Below, piece after piece: positions 53,081-61,518 of a stretch of DNA of 64,000 bases. How positions within the stretch are numbered: the stretch's first letter is position 1; every line of letters begins with the position of its first letter. The DNA is from Streptomyces sp. LBL. Its GTDB lineage: Bacteria; Actinomycetota; Actinomycetes; Streptomycetales; Streptomycetaceae. The position numbers and the translations under genes were made by a program. The DNA lies in the NCBI RefSeq assembly GCF_029893585.1, contig NZ_JARXYX010000005.1:248001-312000 (forward strand). Reading direction: 5' to 3'. The notes under the pieces are model-generated. The model ran no database searches, had not been told where the DNA came from, and saw nothing but the letters and a program-made list of their open reading frames with translations.

Positions 53081-54492
53081 GCGGAGATCTCCTCCGTGGG
53101 GGAATGGGGGCCCGTGTGGGGGTCCGTGTGGGGGTCCGTGTGGGGGGTGGTGGGGCCTTCGGCGGTGCCGGTGAGAGAGGTCCGGCTGGTCTCCCGGAGG
53201 AACCCGACGGTCAGCGCGGTGACGAGGGAGCCTCCGCACAGCAGCAGGGCGACGGGCGTACCGCTGCCGCCGTTCCCGGCGACCAGGCTGCCGGCGATCA
53301 GCGGGGAGAAGCCGGCGCCGATGAGGGTGGCGCTCTGGTAGCCGAGGGAGGCGCCGGTGTAGCGGACCTTGGTGCCGAACATCTCGGTGAGCAGGGCGCC
53401 CAGCGGGCCGTACATCGTGGACTGGGCGATGCCGTGGCCGAGGACGACGGCGAGGATCAGCAGTCCCGGCGACTTCGAGTCGACCAGCGCCATGACGGGG
53501 AAGGCGAGCGCGGCCGAGGCGAGCGCTCCGGCGAGGACGACCGGGCGGCGGCCGATCCGGTCGGAGAGCGCGGACGCGCAGGGCAGGACGACGAGGGCGA
53601 CGGAGGCGGACACCGTGAGCGCGGTGAGCACCTGCGGGCGGGCGTATCCGATGCCGGTGGCGTACGCGATCAGGTAACCGGTCAGCAGGGACTGGGCGGT
53701 GAAGGCGCCGATGCCGACACAGCAGGCCAGCACCAGGGGGCGCGGGCGGCGCAGCACGTCGAGGACCGGCAGCCGCGACTCGGCGCGGTCCTTCTTCACC
53801 TCGGCGAACAGCGGGCTCTCGACGACCTTGAGGCGGACGAAGAGTCCGACGCCGAGCAGCACCGCGGTCAGCAGGAACGGCACCCGCCAGCCCCAGGCCG
53901 CGAACTCGTCCTTGGGCAGGGCGACGACGAGGGTGACGACGGAGGTGGACAGCAGGGAGCCGAGCGGGGCTCCCAGCTGCGTGAGGCTGGACCACAGCCC
54001 GCGCCGCCGTTCTCCCGCGTGCTCGACGACCATCAGGGTGGCGCCGCCCCACTCACCGCCGATGGCGACGCCCTGCACGACGCGCAGGGTGATCAGCAGG
54101 ACCGGCGCCCAGACGCCGATGGTGTCGTACGTCGGCAGCAGCCCGACGAGGAAACTGGCGCCGCCCATCAGGCCCATGGTGAGCAGCAGCATCGACTTCC
54201 GGCCGAGGCGGTCGCCGAAGTGCCCGAAGAGGATGCCGCCGACGGGGCGGGCGACATAACCGGCGGCGAAGGTCCCGAACGCGGCGATCGTGCCGACGGC
54301 GGGATCGGCCCCGGGAAAGAACAGCTCGCCGAAGACGAGGGCGGCGACCGTTCCGTAGACGAGGAAGTCGTAGAACTCCACAGCGGTCCCGAGCAGCCCG
54401 GACAGGGCGACTCGGCGCAGTTGGCGGGTGCGCTCGGGGGTGCGCTCGGGGGTGCGTCCAGCGGTGTTTTCGGGGGTGGGGGACGGGGGCAT
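53077..54492 (-). CDS. MHS-family (metabolite:H+) MFS transporter
   Basis: A 471-residue permease with 12 helices. MHS signatures are AVEFYDFLVYGTVAALVFGELFFPG, GHFGDRLGRKSMLLLT and RVVQGVAIGGEWGGATLMVVEHA. It imports small organic acids or betaine-like compounds. ATG 54492. Short in-frame repeats encode ERTPERTPERT near the N-terminus and PHTDPHTDPHTG in the C-terminal tail. Upstream partner of the secreted hydrolase; the PaaX gene follows. Confidence 0.9.
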   Translation of the reverse strand: MPPSPTPENTAGRTPERTPERTRQLRRVALSGLLGTAVEFYDFLVYGTVAALVFGELFFPGADPAVGTIAAFGTFAAGYVARPVGGILFGHFGDRLGRKSMLLLTMGLMGGASFLVGLLPTYDTIGVWAPVLLITLRVVQGVAIGGEWGGATLMVVEHAGERRRGLWSSLTQLGAPLGSLLSTSVVTLVVALPKDEFAAWGWRVPFLLTAVLLGVGLFVRLKVVESPLFAEVKKDRAESRLPVLDVLRRPRPLVLACCVGIGAFTAQSLLTGYLIAYATGIGYARPQVLTALTVSASVALVVLPCASALSDRIGRRPVVLAGALASAALAFPVMALVDSKSPGLLILAVVLGHGIAQSTMYGPLGALLTEMFGTKVRYTGASLGYQSATLIGAGFSPLIAGSLVAGNGGSGTPVALLLCGGSLVTALTVGFLRETSRTSLTGTAEGPTTPHTDPHTDPHTGPHSPTEEISA

Positions 54493-54719
54493 CGCGGTCT
54501 CCCTTGACCGGGGGAAGGACACCGCGAAGTTAGGCGCTCCAGTGATCTCCGTCAATAAAGTGCACAACATTGGCTGGGCGAGTCCCCCTCAGGACACGCC
54601 CCCTCCTCCTCGGACCCGACCTCAGGACAGCCCTCAACCCCCAGCGCCGAACCTCCAGCCCTCAGCCCTAGCGCCCAGCCCCAGCCCTCAGCCCCAGCGC
54701 CCAGCCCCAGCCCCGGGCC

Positions 54720-54800
54720 CCACCACGAGGCCCACCCGGAACCCCCACCACGAGGCCCCACCACGAGGCCCACCCGGAACCCCCACCACGAGGCCTCGCC
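54720..54800. repeat. 38-bp composite repeat (25 + 13 bp), two copies
   Basis: CACCACGAGG starts at 54721, 54746, 54759 and 54784, giving alternating 25- and 13-bp spacings. It follows a low-complexity CCAGCCCCAGCC tract (about 54655-54715). The whole 54493-54842 gap contains no supported gene. Confidence 0.8.
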
Positions 54801-54842
54801 TGCGGCCCGCCCGGAACCCCCTCCCGGAGGCGGCCCCGCCTG

Positions 54843-56270
54843 TCAGCCCCCTCCCGCCGCACCTCCGCCCACCGTGAACCCGATCACCGACCCGCCCCCC
54901 GCGCGCCGGAACGCGAACGGCGCTCCCCCGTGCGCGAGTGCCACCTCCCGCACGATGGACAGGCCGAGGCCGGAACCGGGCAGGGAGCGGGCGTCGGCGG
55001 CGCGGTAGAAGCGGTCGAAGACGCGGATGAGGTCGGTGTCGGCGACACCGGGGCCGCGGTCGAGGACCTCGACACGGACCGTGCCCGGCCGGGTGGGACC
55101 GGCGATGTCGATCTCGATGGGCGCGGCGCCGGCACGGTCGAACTTGGCGGCGTTCTCGACCAGGTTGGACAGCGCGCGGGTCAGCATGCCGGGGCGGCCG
55201 TCGGTCGTCGTGTCGCCGCTCGCGCGGACCACGATCTCCCGTCCGATACGTCGCCGGGCGTGCCCGGCGACGTCCTCGGCGATGTCCGCGAGGTCGACCC
55301 GCTGCGGCGGCTCGCTGTCGGACTGTCCGGCCGCGAGGTCGACCAACTCGTTGACCAGGTCGGTGAGTTCGCGCGCCTCCTGGCCGAGGTCCGCGACCAG
55401 CTCCTCCCGGGTGCCGGGGGGCAGTTCGTCGATCCTGCGGAGCAGCGAGATGTTCGTACGGAGGGAGGTCAGCGGGGTGCGCAGCTCGTGTCCCGCGTCC
55501 TGGACCAGCCGTCGCTGGTCCTCCTCGGACTGGGCGAGACGGCCGAGCATGCGGTCGAAGGCGCGGCCGAGACGGCCGACCTCGTCGTAGCCGGTGACGG
55601 GCACCTGGATACCGAGGCGGCGGGTGCGGGCGACGTCCTCGGCGGCCGAGGTGAGGATCACCAGGCGGCGGGTGATGCGCCGGGCCAGCCACCAGCCGAA
55701 CAGGCCCGCCGCGACCACGACGGCGGCCATCAGGATCAGTGTCCGCCGCTGGAGGGCACGCAGCAGGTCCTCGGTGTCGCTGAACTCCTGCGCCACCTGC
55801 ACCGCGCCCCGGCCGCCGCCGAGCGAGACGGTGGCGACGCGGTAGACGTCGCTGCCGACGCCGACGTCCTCGTGCGCGACGACCTGCCCGGCCACGGCGA
55901 CGGCCGCGACCTCGCGGTCGGCGACGGTCACCGGAAGCCCCGGACGGCCGGGGTCGACGACCGCGCCGTCCGACGCCAGCACCTGCACATCGGTACGAGC
56001 CGGCCGTACGAGATCGTGCCCGGGCGCCGAGGAGGAGAAGTCCCCCGGCACCATCACGTGCTGCCGCACCTCACCGCGCAGATCCTGCACTACCTGGTCG
56101 AACACCGACTCCTGGTCCACCCGCACCAGCCGCGCGGCCGCGCTGTACGACAGCACACCGACGAGCACGGTGACGGCGGCGGTGACGGCCGCGAACGACA
56201 CCGCGAAGGTGGTCCTGAGCGACAGAAGCCGGGGCCGCCGATGCGACAGCAGCAGCCCGAGACGGCCCAC
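54843..56270 (-). CDS. Sensor histidine kinase
   Basis: A 475-residue membrane kinase. A transmembrane helix (about 22-42) is followed by an extracytoplasmic sensor (about 50-175) and a second helix (about 178-196). HAMP is about 197-250. HisKA has H261 in QDAGHELRTPLTSLR, and the HATPase domain has N box NLVENAAKF and G boxes DRGPGV, GSGLGLSIV. GTG 56270 directly follows the response regulator stop, so the pair is coupled. Signal unknown. Confidence 0.93.
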   Translation of the reverse strand: MGRLGLLLSHRRPRLLSLRTTFAVSFAAVTAAVTVLVGVLSYSAAARLVRVDQESVFDQVVQDLRGEVRQHVMVPGDFSSSAPGHDLVRPARTDVQVLASDGAVVDPGRPGLPVTVADREVAAVAVAGQVVAHEDVGVGSDVYRVATVSLGGGRGAVQVAQEFSDTEDLLRALQRRTLILMAAVVVAAGLFGWWLARRITRRLVILTSAAEDVARTRRLGIQVPVTGYDEVGRLGRAFDRMLGRLAQSEEDQRRLVQDAGHELRTPLTSLRTNISLLRRIDELPPGTREELVADLGQEARELTDLVNELVDLAAGQSDSEPPQRVDLADIAEDVAGHARRRIGREIVVRASGDTTTDGRPGMLTRALSNLVENAAKFDRAGAAPIEIDIAGPTRPGTVRVEVLDRGPGVADTDLIRVFDRFYRAADARSLPGSGLGLSIVREVALAHGGAPFAFRRAGGGSVIGFTVGGGAAGGG

Positions 56271-57008
56271 TCATTCCTCCCGCAGCACGTAACCCACCCC
56301 GCGGACCGTGTGGATCAGCGCGGGCGCGCCCGGCTCGTCGAGCTTGCGGCGCAGGTAACCCACGTAGACGGCGAGGTTCTTGGAGCCGGGACCGAAGTCG
56401 TAGCCCCAGATACGGTCGTAGATCCTGGAGTGGTCGAGGACGATCCCCGCGTTGCGGACCAGCAGCTCCAGGAGCTCGAACTCGGTGCGGGTCAGCTCCA
56501 GCTCGCGCGTGCCGCGCCAGGCGCGGCGGGCCTGTACGTCCATCCGCAGCCCGGCCGCCTCGATCTGCCCGTCGGGCGCGGGCGGCGGTTTCGGTACGCC
56601 GGTCGGGGCACCGGCCGGGACGCCGCCCGGGGCACCCTCCGGGCTGGTGCGGCGCAGCAGGGCACGCAGCCGGGCGAAGACCTCCTCGACGTCGAAGGGC
56701 TTGACCACGTAGTCGTCGGCGCCCGCGTCCAGGCCGGCGATCCGGTCCTGGGTCTCCACGAGCGCCGTCAGCATCAGGATCGGCGTACGGTCGCCCTCGG
56801 CGCGCAGCACCCGGCAGACCTGGAGCCCGTCGATCCCGGGCATCATCACGTCCAGGACGAGCACGTCCGGCGGCGTCCGGTGGGCCTGCGCGAGCGCCTC
56901 GACGCCGTCGGCGACCGCGGTGACCCGATAGCCCTCCAGAGTCAGGGCGCGCTCCAGGGCGTGACGGATGGCGCGGTCGTCTTCGGCGAGCAGCACAGTT
57001 CGGGGCAC
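56271..57008 (-). CDS. OmpR-family response regulator
   Basis: A 245-residue regulator. The receiver domain has D53 (VLVLDVMMPG) as phosphorylation site, an acidic pocket (LLAEDD) and the conserved Lys in VVKPF. A Pro/Gly linker leads to a winged helix DNA-binding domain (LTRTEFELLELLVRNAG, VYVGYLRRKLDEPGAPALIHTVRGVGYVLR). Partner of the histidine kinase that follows without a gap. GTG 57008. Confidence 0.95.
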   Translation of the reverse strand: MPRTVLLAEDDRAIRHALERALTLEGYRVTAVADGVEALAQAHRTPPDVLVLDVMMPGIDGLQVCRVLRAEGDRTPILMLTALVETQDRIAGLDAGADDYVVKPFDVEEVFARLRALLRRTSPEGAPGGVPAGAPTGVPKPPPAPDGQIEAAGLRMDVQARRAWRGTRELELTRTEFELLELLVRNAGIVLDHSRIYDRIWGYDFGPGSKNLAVYVGYLRRKLDEPGAPALIHTVRGVGYVLREE

Positions 57009-57166
57009 GGGTTCAGTGTGCCCCGGCCTGCGGTGGTGTGGCCGGGTGAGCGGTCGAGCGGTCCCCCTTCTTACTGGGATCTCACCGTCACGATCTCACC
57101 GTCACACGGCCCCTCGCCTGGGCCCCCGGTCCCTGGGGCCTCGCGCCCGGGGCCCTGGCCCCGTCC

Positions 57167-57844
57167 TCAGGAACCGGACGGGCCGGACAGCGCGGGACCC
57201 GACAACGCGGCGAGCTGCTGGGCGAACGGCACGACCTCGAAGCCGTCGGCCTTCCTCGCGGGCTCCCGAGCCGCCGACGACCCGTTCACCAGTCCGTTCG
57301 TCAGCCCGTTCGTCAGCCCGTTCGTCAGTCCGTTCATCAGCCCCGCCAGCTCCCCCGCCGCCCGCTCGATCCGCCCGTCCAGACCCTCCGCGCCCCAGTC
57401 CTCCGAGGCCGCGTAGACCCCGGTCGGGACGACCACGGCCCGGAGGTAGGCGAACAGCGGGCGCAGGGCGTGCTCCAGGACCAGCGAGTGCCGGGCCGTG
57501 CCGCCGGTCGCCGCGATCAGCACCGGCGTGCCCGCCAGCGCGTCCTTGTCGCTCACGCCGAGCACGTCGAAGAACGACTTGAACAGCCCGCTGTACGAGG
57601 CCGAGAACACCGGCGTGACCATGATCAGCCCGTCCGCCCCGCTCACCGCGTCGAACGCGGCGGACAGCTTCTTCCCCGGGAACCCGTTGGCGAAGTTGTG
57701 CGCGATCTCCACAGCGAGGTCCCGCAACTCGACGACCCGCACGTCGACCGGGGTCTGCCGGCCCACGGCGGCGGCCAGCCGGTCGGCCAGCAGCCGGGTG
57801 GACGACGGGACGCTCAGCCCCGCCGAGACGACGACGAGCTTCAT
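57167..57844 (-). CDS. CE1759-type NAD(P)H-dependent FMN reductase
   Basis: A 225-residue flavodoxin-like reductase (VVVSAGLSVPSSTRLLADRL; TPVFSASYSGLFKSFFDVL). It supplies reduced FMN, most likely to the LLM monooxygenase encoded upstream, with which it overlaps by 4 nt. The region after the fold contains an in-frame 12-bp repeat giving NGLT units. Confidence 0.9.
   Translation of the reverse strand: MKLVVVSAGLSVPSSTRLLADRLAAAVGRQTPVDVRVVELRDLAVEIAHNFANGFPGKKLSAAFDAVSGADGLIMVTPVFSASYSGLFKSFFDVLGVSDKDALAGTPVLIAATGGTARHSLVLEHALRPLFAYLRAVVVPTGVYAASEDWGAEGLDGRIERAAGELAGLMNGLTNGLTNGLTNGLVNGSSAAREPARKADGFEVVPFAQQLAALSGPALSGPSGS
57294..57341. repeat. 12-bp in-frame repeats in the FMN reductase gene, four copies
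   Basis: CCGTTCGTCAGT-type units encode NGLTNGLTNGLTNGLV. They sit in the variable C-terminal part. Confidence 0.88.
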
Positions 57845-58932
57845 TCTTCACTCACTCCGTTCGCGGCGTGCGCCAGCAGGGACTGGTGGGTGGGGGCCTC
57901 CGGCACGTCGGCCGGGCGACCGACGGCGAACTCCTTGCGCAGCACCGGCACGACCTCCTCGCCGAGCATGTCGAGCTGCTCCAGCACGGTCTTCAGCGGC
58001 AGCCCCGCGTGGTCCAGGAGGAACAGCTGGCGCTGGTAGTCCCCGGCGTACTCGCGGAAGCCCAGCGTCTTCTCGATCACCTGCTGCGGCGAGCCCACGG
58101 TCAGCGGGGTCTGGTCGGTGAACTCCTCCAGCGACGGCCCGTGCCCGTAGACCGGTGCCTCGTCGAAGTACGGCCGGAACTCACGCACCGCGTCCTGGGA
58201 GTTCTTCCGCATGAACACCTGCCCGCCCAGCCCGACGATGGCCTGCTCGGGCGTGCCGTGCCCGTAGTGGGCGTACCGGGACCGGTACAGCTCGACCATC
58301 TGCTTGGTGTGGTCGGCCGGCCAGAAGATGTTGTTGTGGAAGAAGCCGTCGCCGTAGAACGCGGCCTGCTCGGCGATCTCCGGGGAGCGGATGGAGCCGT
58401 GCCAGACGAACGGCGGTACGCCGTCCAGCGGCCGCGGCGTCGAGGTGAAGCCCTGCAGCGGCGTACGGAACTTCCCCTCCCAGTTCACGACGTCCTCACG
58501 CCACAGCCGGCGCAGCAGGGCGTAGTTCTCGATGGTGAGGTTGATGCCCTCGCGGATGTCCTTGCCGAACCAGGGGTAGACCGGGCCGGTGTTGCCGCGC
58601 CCCATCATCAGGTCGACGCGCCCGTCGGCCAGGTGCTGGAGCATGGCGTAGTCCTCGGCGATCTTCACCGGGTCGTTGGTGGTGATGAGAGTGGTCGAGG
58701 TGGAGAGGATCAGCTTCTCCGTCCGCGCCGCGATGTAGCCGAGCATCGTGGTCGGGGACGAGGGCACGAAGGGCGGGTTGTGGTGCTCGCCGGTCGCGAA
58801 GACGTCGAGCCCGACCTCCTCGGCCTTCAGCGCGATGGCGACCATGGCCTTGATGCGCTCACGCTCGGTCGGCGTACGGCCCGTGGTCGGGTCCGGCGTG
58901 ACGTCGCCGACGCTGAAGATCCCGAACTGCAT
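57841..58932 (-). CDS. CE1758-type LLM flavin-dependent monooxygenase
   Basis: A 363-residue luciferase-like TIM-barrel enzyme (MQFGIFSVGDVTPDPTTGRTPTERERIKAMVAIALKAEEVGLDVFATGEHHNPPF). It uses reduced FMN from its reductase partner. Substrate unknown. GGAGG lies 10 bp before ATG 58932, and two inverted repeats lie just upstream of that site. Confidence 0.9.
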   Translation of the reverse strand: MQFGIFSVGDVTPDPTTGRTPTERERIKAMVAIALKAEEVGLDVFATGEHHNPPFVPSSPTTMLGYIAARTEKLILSTSTTLITTNDPVKIAEDYAMLQHLADGRVDLMMGRGNTGPVYPWFGKDIREGINLTIENYALLRRLWREDVVNWEGKFRTPLQGFTSTPRPLDGVPPFVWHGSIRSPEIAEQAAFYGDGFFHNNIFWPADHTKQMVELYRSRYAHYGHGTPEQAIVGLGGQVFMRKNSQDAVREFRPYFDEAPVYGHGPSLEEFTDQTPLTVGSPQQVIEKTLGFREYAGDYQRQLFLLDHAGLPLKTVLEQLDMLGEEVVPVLRKEFAVGRPADVPEAPTHQSLLAHAANGVSEE

Positions 58933-58983
58933 GGTCGTTCAACCTCCATCTTGTTGACCATTCAACTATACCGATGAACGACC
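58933..58983. promoter_or_regulatory. Nested inverted repeats upstream of the LLM monooxygenase
   Basis: The palindrome GTTGA-CCAT-TCAAC lies at 58953-58966. It is framed by GGTCGTTCA (58933-58941) and TGAACGACC (58975-58983), which are exact inverted repeats of each other. The inner palindrome is MarR/TetR-operator-like. No regulator gene is adjacent. Confidence 0.5.
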
Positions 58984-59190
58984 ACCCTCCCCGCCTTATT
59001 CCATCGACCGCGGCCGCCTCCTTCCGCCGCCCCCGCCTCCCTGAACCAACCCATGAACCACCCCTGGACCGCCCTGGACCGCCATGGACCGCCCATGGAC
59101 CGAGACCACCAACCGCCCGATCAGCCCACCCGCCTATCCTGGCCGAACAGGCTTCCACCCCACCCGTTCGCTCAGTCCGAGGAGCAGCCC

Positions 59191-59967
59191 ATGGCCACCG
59201 CCGTCCCGTCCGCCGCCTCCCGCATCGCCGTCGTCACCGGTGCGAGCAGCGGAATCGGCGCCGCCACGGCCCGTCAGCTGGCCGCGGCCGGCTACCGCGT
59301 CGTCCTCACCGCCCGCCGCAAGGACCGCATCGAGGCCCTGGCCGAGGAGATCAACGCGGCGGGCCACCAGGCGACGGCCTACCCGCTGGACATCACCGAC
59401 CGGGCCGCAGTGGACGAGTTCGCCTCCGCTTTCAAGACCATCGGCGTGCTGGTCAACAACGCCGGCGGAGCCCTCGGCGCCGACCCGGTGGCCACCGGCG
59501 ACCCGGCCGACTGGCGCTCGATGTACGAGACCAACGTCATCGGCACCCTCAACCTCACCCAGGCCCTGCTCCCCCAGCTGGACGCGAGCGGTGACGGCAC
59601 GGTCGTGGTCGTCTCCTCGACGGCCGGCCACGGCACCTACGAGGGCGGCGCGGGCTACGTCGCCGCCAAGCACGGCGCCCACGTCCTCGCCGAGACCCTG
59701 CGCCTGGAGATCGTCGGCCGCCCGGTCCGCGTCATCGAGATCGCCCCCGGCATGGTCAGGACGGACGAGTTCGCCCTCACCCGCTTCGGCGGCGACCAGG
59801 AGAAGGCCGCGAAGGTCTATGAGGGCGTCGCGGAGCCCCTGACGGCGGACGACGTGGCGGACACCATCACCTGGGCGGTGACCCGCCCCAGCCACGTCAA
59901 CGTCGACCTCCTGATCCTCCGCCCTCGCGCCCAGGCCTCCAACACGAAGGTCCACCGGGAGCGGTGA
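59191..59967 (+). CDS. SDR-family NAD(P)-dependent oxidoreductase
   Basis: A 258-residue classical short-chain dehydrogenase: GASSGIG cofactor loop, NNAGG, the catalytic Ser in VVVSSTAGHGTYEGG, and Tyr/Lys in YVAAK. Close to serine dehydrogenase-type SDRs, but the substrate cannot be named. ATG 59191 has GAGGAGC upstream. Overlaps the next small gene at TGATG. Confidence 0.92.
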   Translation: MATAVPSAASRIAVVTGASSGIGAATARQLAAAGYRVVLTARRKDRIEALAEEINAAGHQATAYPLDITDRAAVDEFASAFKTIGVLVNNAGGALGADPVATGDPADWRSMYETNVIGTLNLTQALLPQLDASGDGTVVVVSSTAGHGTYEGGAGYVAAKHGAHVLAETLRLEIVGRPVRVIEIAPGMVRTDEFALTRFGGDQEKAAKVYEGVAEPLTADDVADTITWAVTRPSHVNVDLLILRPRAQASNTKVHRER

Positions 59968-60113
59968 TGCCGGACGCCGAACGGGAGCAACACCGCCTGA
60001 AGGAGGAGACGAGGAACGAACGCCACATGTGGATGTGGCTGGCGTACTTCCTCTTCGGCATCCACATCGTGGCCTTCGTCATGATCTACGCGGTGACGCA
60101 CGCCCCGAAGTGA
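59967..60113 (+). CDS. DUF6126-like single-span miniprotein
   Basis: A 48-residue protein: charged N-terminus (MPDAEREQHRLKEETRNERH), then one transmembrane helix (WMWLAYFLFGIHIVAFVMIYAV). It resembles the small actinomycete DUF6126 membrane proteins. ATG 59967 shares bases with the SDR stop, so it is translated by coupling. Function unknown. Confidence 0.7.
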   Translation: MPDAEREQHRLKEETRNERHMWMWLAYFLFGIHIVAFVMIYAVTHAPK

Positions 60114-60120
60114 GACCCCG

Positions 60121-61314
60121 TCAGCCCTTCACGCACACCACCTGCTTCAGCTTCGCCACGACCTCCACCAGGTCCCGCTGCTGCTCGATGACCTGCTCGA
60201 TCGGCTTGTAGGCGCCCGGGATCTCGTCCACGACGCCGGAGTCCTTACGGCACTCCACGCCCCGCGTCTGCTCCTCCAGGTCCTTCGTCGTGAAGCGACG
60301 CTTGGCCGCGTTCCGGCTCATCCGCCGCCCCGCACCGTGGGACGCCGAGTTGAAGGACTTCGCGTTCCCGAGGCCCTTCACGATGTACGAACCCGTGCCC
60401 ATGGAGCCGGGGATGATCCCGTACTCGCCGGAGCCGGCCCGGATCGCACCCTTGCGCGTCACGAGCAGGTCCATGCCGTCGTAGCGCTCCTCGGACACGT
60501 AGTTGTGGTGCGCGCTGATCTCCGGCTCGAAGGTCGGCTTCGCCTTCTTGAACTCCTTGCGGACCACGTCCTTCAGGAGCGCCATCATGATCGTACGGTT
60601 GTACTTCGCGTACTCCTGCGCCCAGAACAGGTCGTGACGGTACGCCGCCATCTGCGGGGTGTCCGCGACGAACACGGCGAGGTCGCGGTCGACCAGGCCC
60701 TGGTTGTGCGGGAGCTTCTGGGCCACACCGATATGGAACTCGGCCAGTTCCTTGCCGATGTTCCGGGAGCCGGAGTGGAGCATGAGCCAGACAGAATCGG
60801 CCGTATCCGTGCATACTTCGACGAAGTGATTGCCGGATCCAAGCGTTCCCATCTGCTTTCCAGCACGCTCGTGACGGAATTTGACCGCGTCGGCGACTCC
60901 GTCGAACCGCCCCCAGAAGTCGTCCCACCCAGCCGTGGCCAGCCCGTGGAACCGCCCCGGATCGACAGCGGCGTCATGCATCCCCCGCCCCACCGGAATC
61001 GCCTGCTCGACCTTCGACCGCAGTCGGGACAGATCACCGGGCAGGTCGTTCGCCGTCAGCGACGTCTTCACCGCCGACATCCCGCACCCGATGTCCACCC
61101 CCACCGCCGCCGGACACACCGCCCCGTGCATCGCGATGACCGACCCGACCGTCGCACCCTTGCCGTAGTGGACGTCCGGCATGACCGCCAGGCCTTTGAT
61201 CCACGGCAGGGTCGCCACGTTGCGCAGCTGCTGGAGCGCGCCCTCGTCGACCGTCGCCGGGTCGGCCCACATACGGATCGGAACCTTCGCGCCCGGCATT
61301 TCCACGTACGACAT
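60121..61314 (-). CDS. rtcB: RtcB RNA-splicing ligase
   Basis: A 397-residue Mn2+/GTP-dependent ligase joining 2',3'-cyclic phosphate (or 3'-phosphate) RNA to 5'-OH ends. The metal-binding Cys is in GVDIGCGM. Other active-site blocks are GSGNHFVEV, LHSGSRNIG and SASHGAGRRMSR, which contains the His that becomes guanylylated. ATG 61314 has GAGGA upstream. No rtcA or rtcR regulator is nearby. Confidence 0.95.
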   Translation of the reverse strand: MSYVEMPGAKVPIRMWADPATVDEGALQQLRNVATLPWIKGLAVMPDVHYGKGATVGSVIAMHGAVCPAAVGVDIGCGMSAVKTSLTANDLPGDLSRLRSKVEQAIPVGRGMHDAAVDPGRFHGLATAGWDDFWGRFDGVADAVKFRHERAGKQMGTLGSGNHFVEVCTDTADSVWLMLHSGSRNIGKELAEFHIGVAQKLPHNQGLVDRDLAVFVADTPQMAAYRHDLFWAQEYAKYNRTIMMALLKDVVRKEFKKAKPTFEPEISAHHNYVSEERYDGMDLLVTRKGAIRAGSGEYGIIPGSMGTGSYIVKGLGNAKSFNSASHGAGRRMSRNAAKRRFTTKDLEEQTRGVECRKDSGVVDEIPGAYKPIEQVIEQQRDLVEVVAKLKQVVCVKG

Positions 61315-61518
61315 ATCGTCCTCATTCCCCCGGAAAACAGCAGAAGTCCTGAATCGCAAAAGCCATCGCCAAAGTCGATGAAAGGGACATCGGACCGGCG
61401 TCCATGGCCATGCGTGCGATACACATTGTCTCCAGGGGGCGCCCCCATGCGGCAAGCGATTAACCAGCGGGGACACTGGGACACCCCCAGGGAAACCACC
61501 GTCGAGAGGAGCCTGACC

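Noticed and set aside
54930..57416. 828-codon plus-strand frame
   Set aside because: Antisense to the histidine kinase and response regulator, whose domains are complete.
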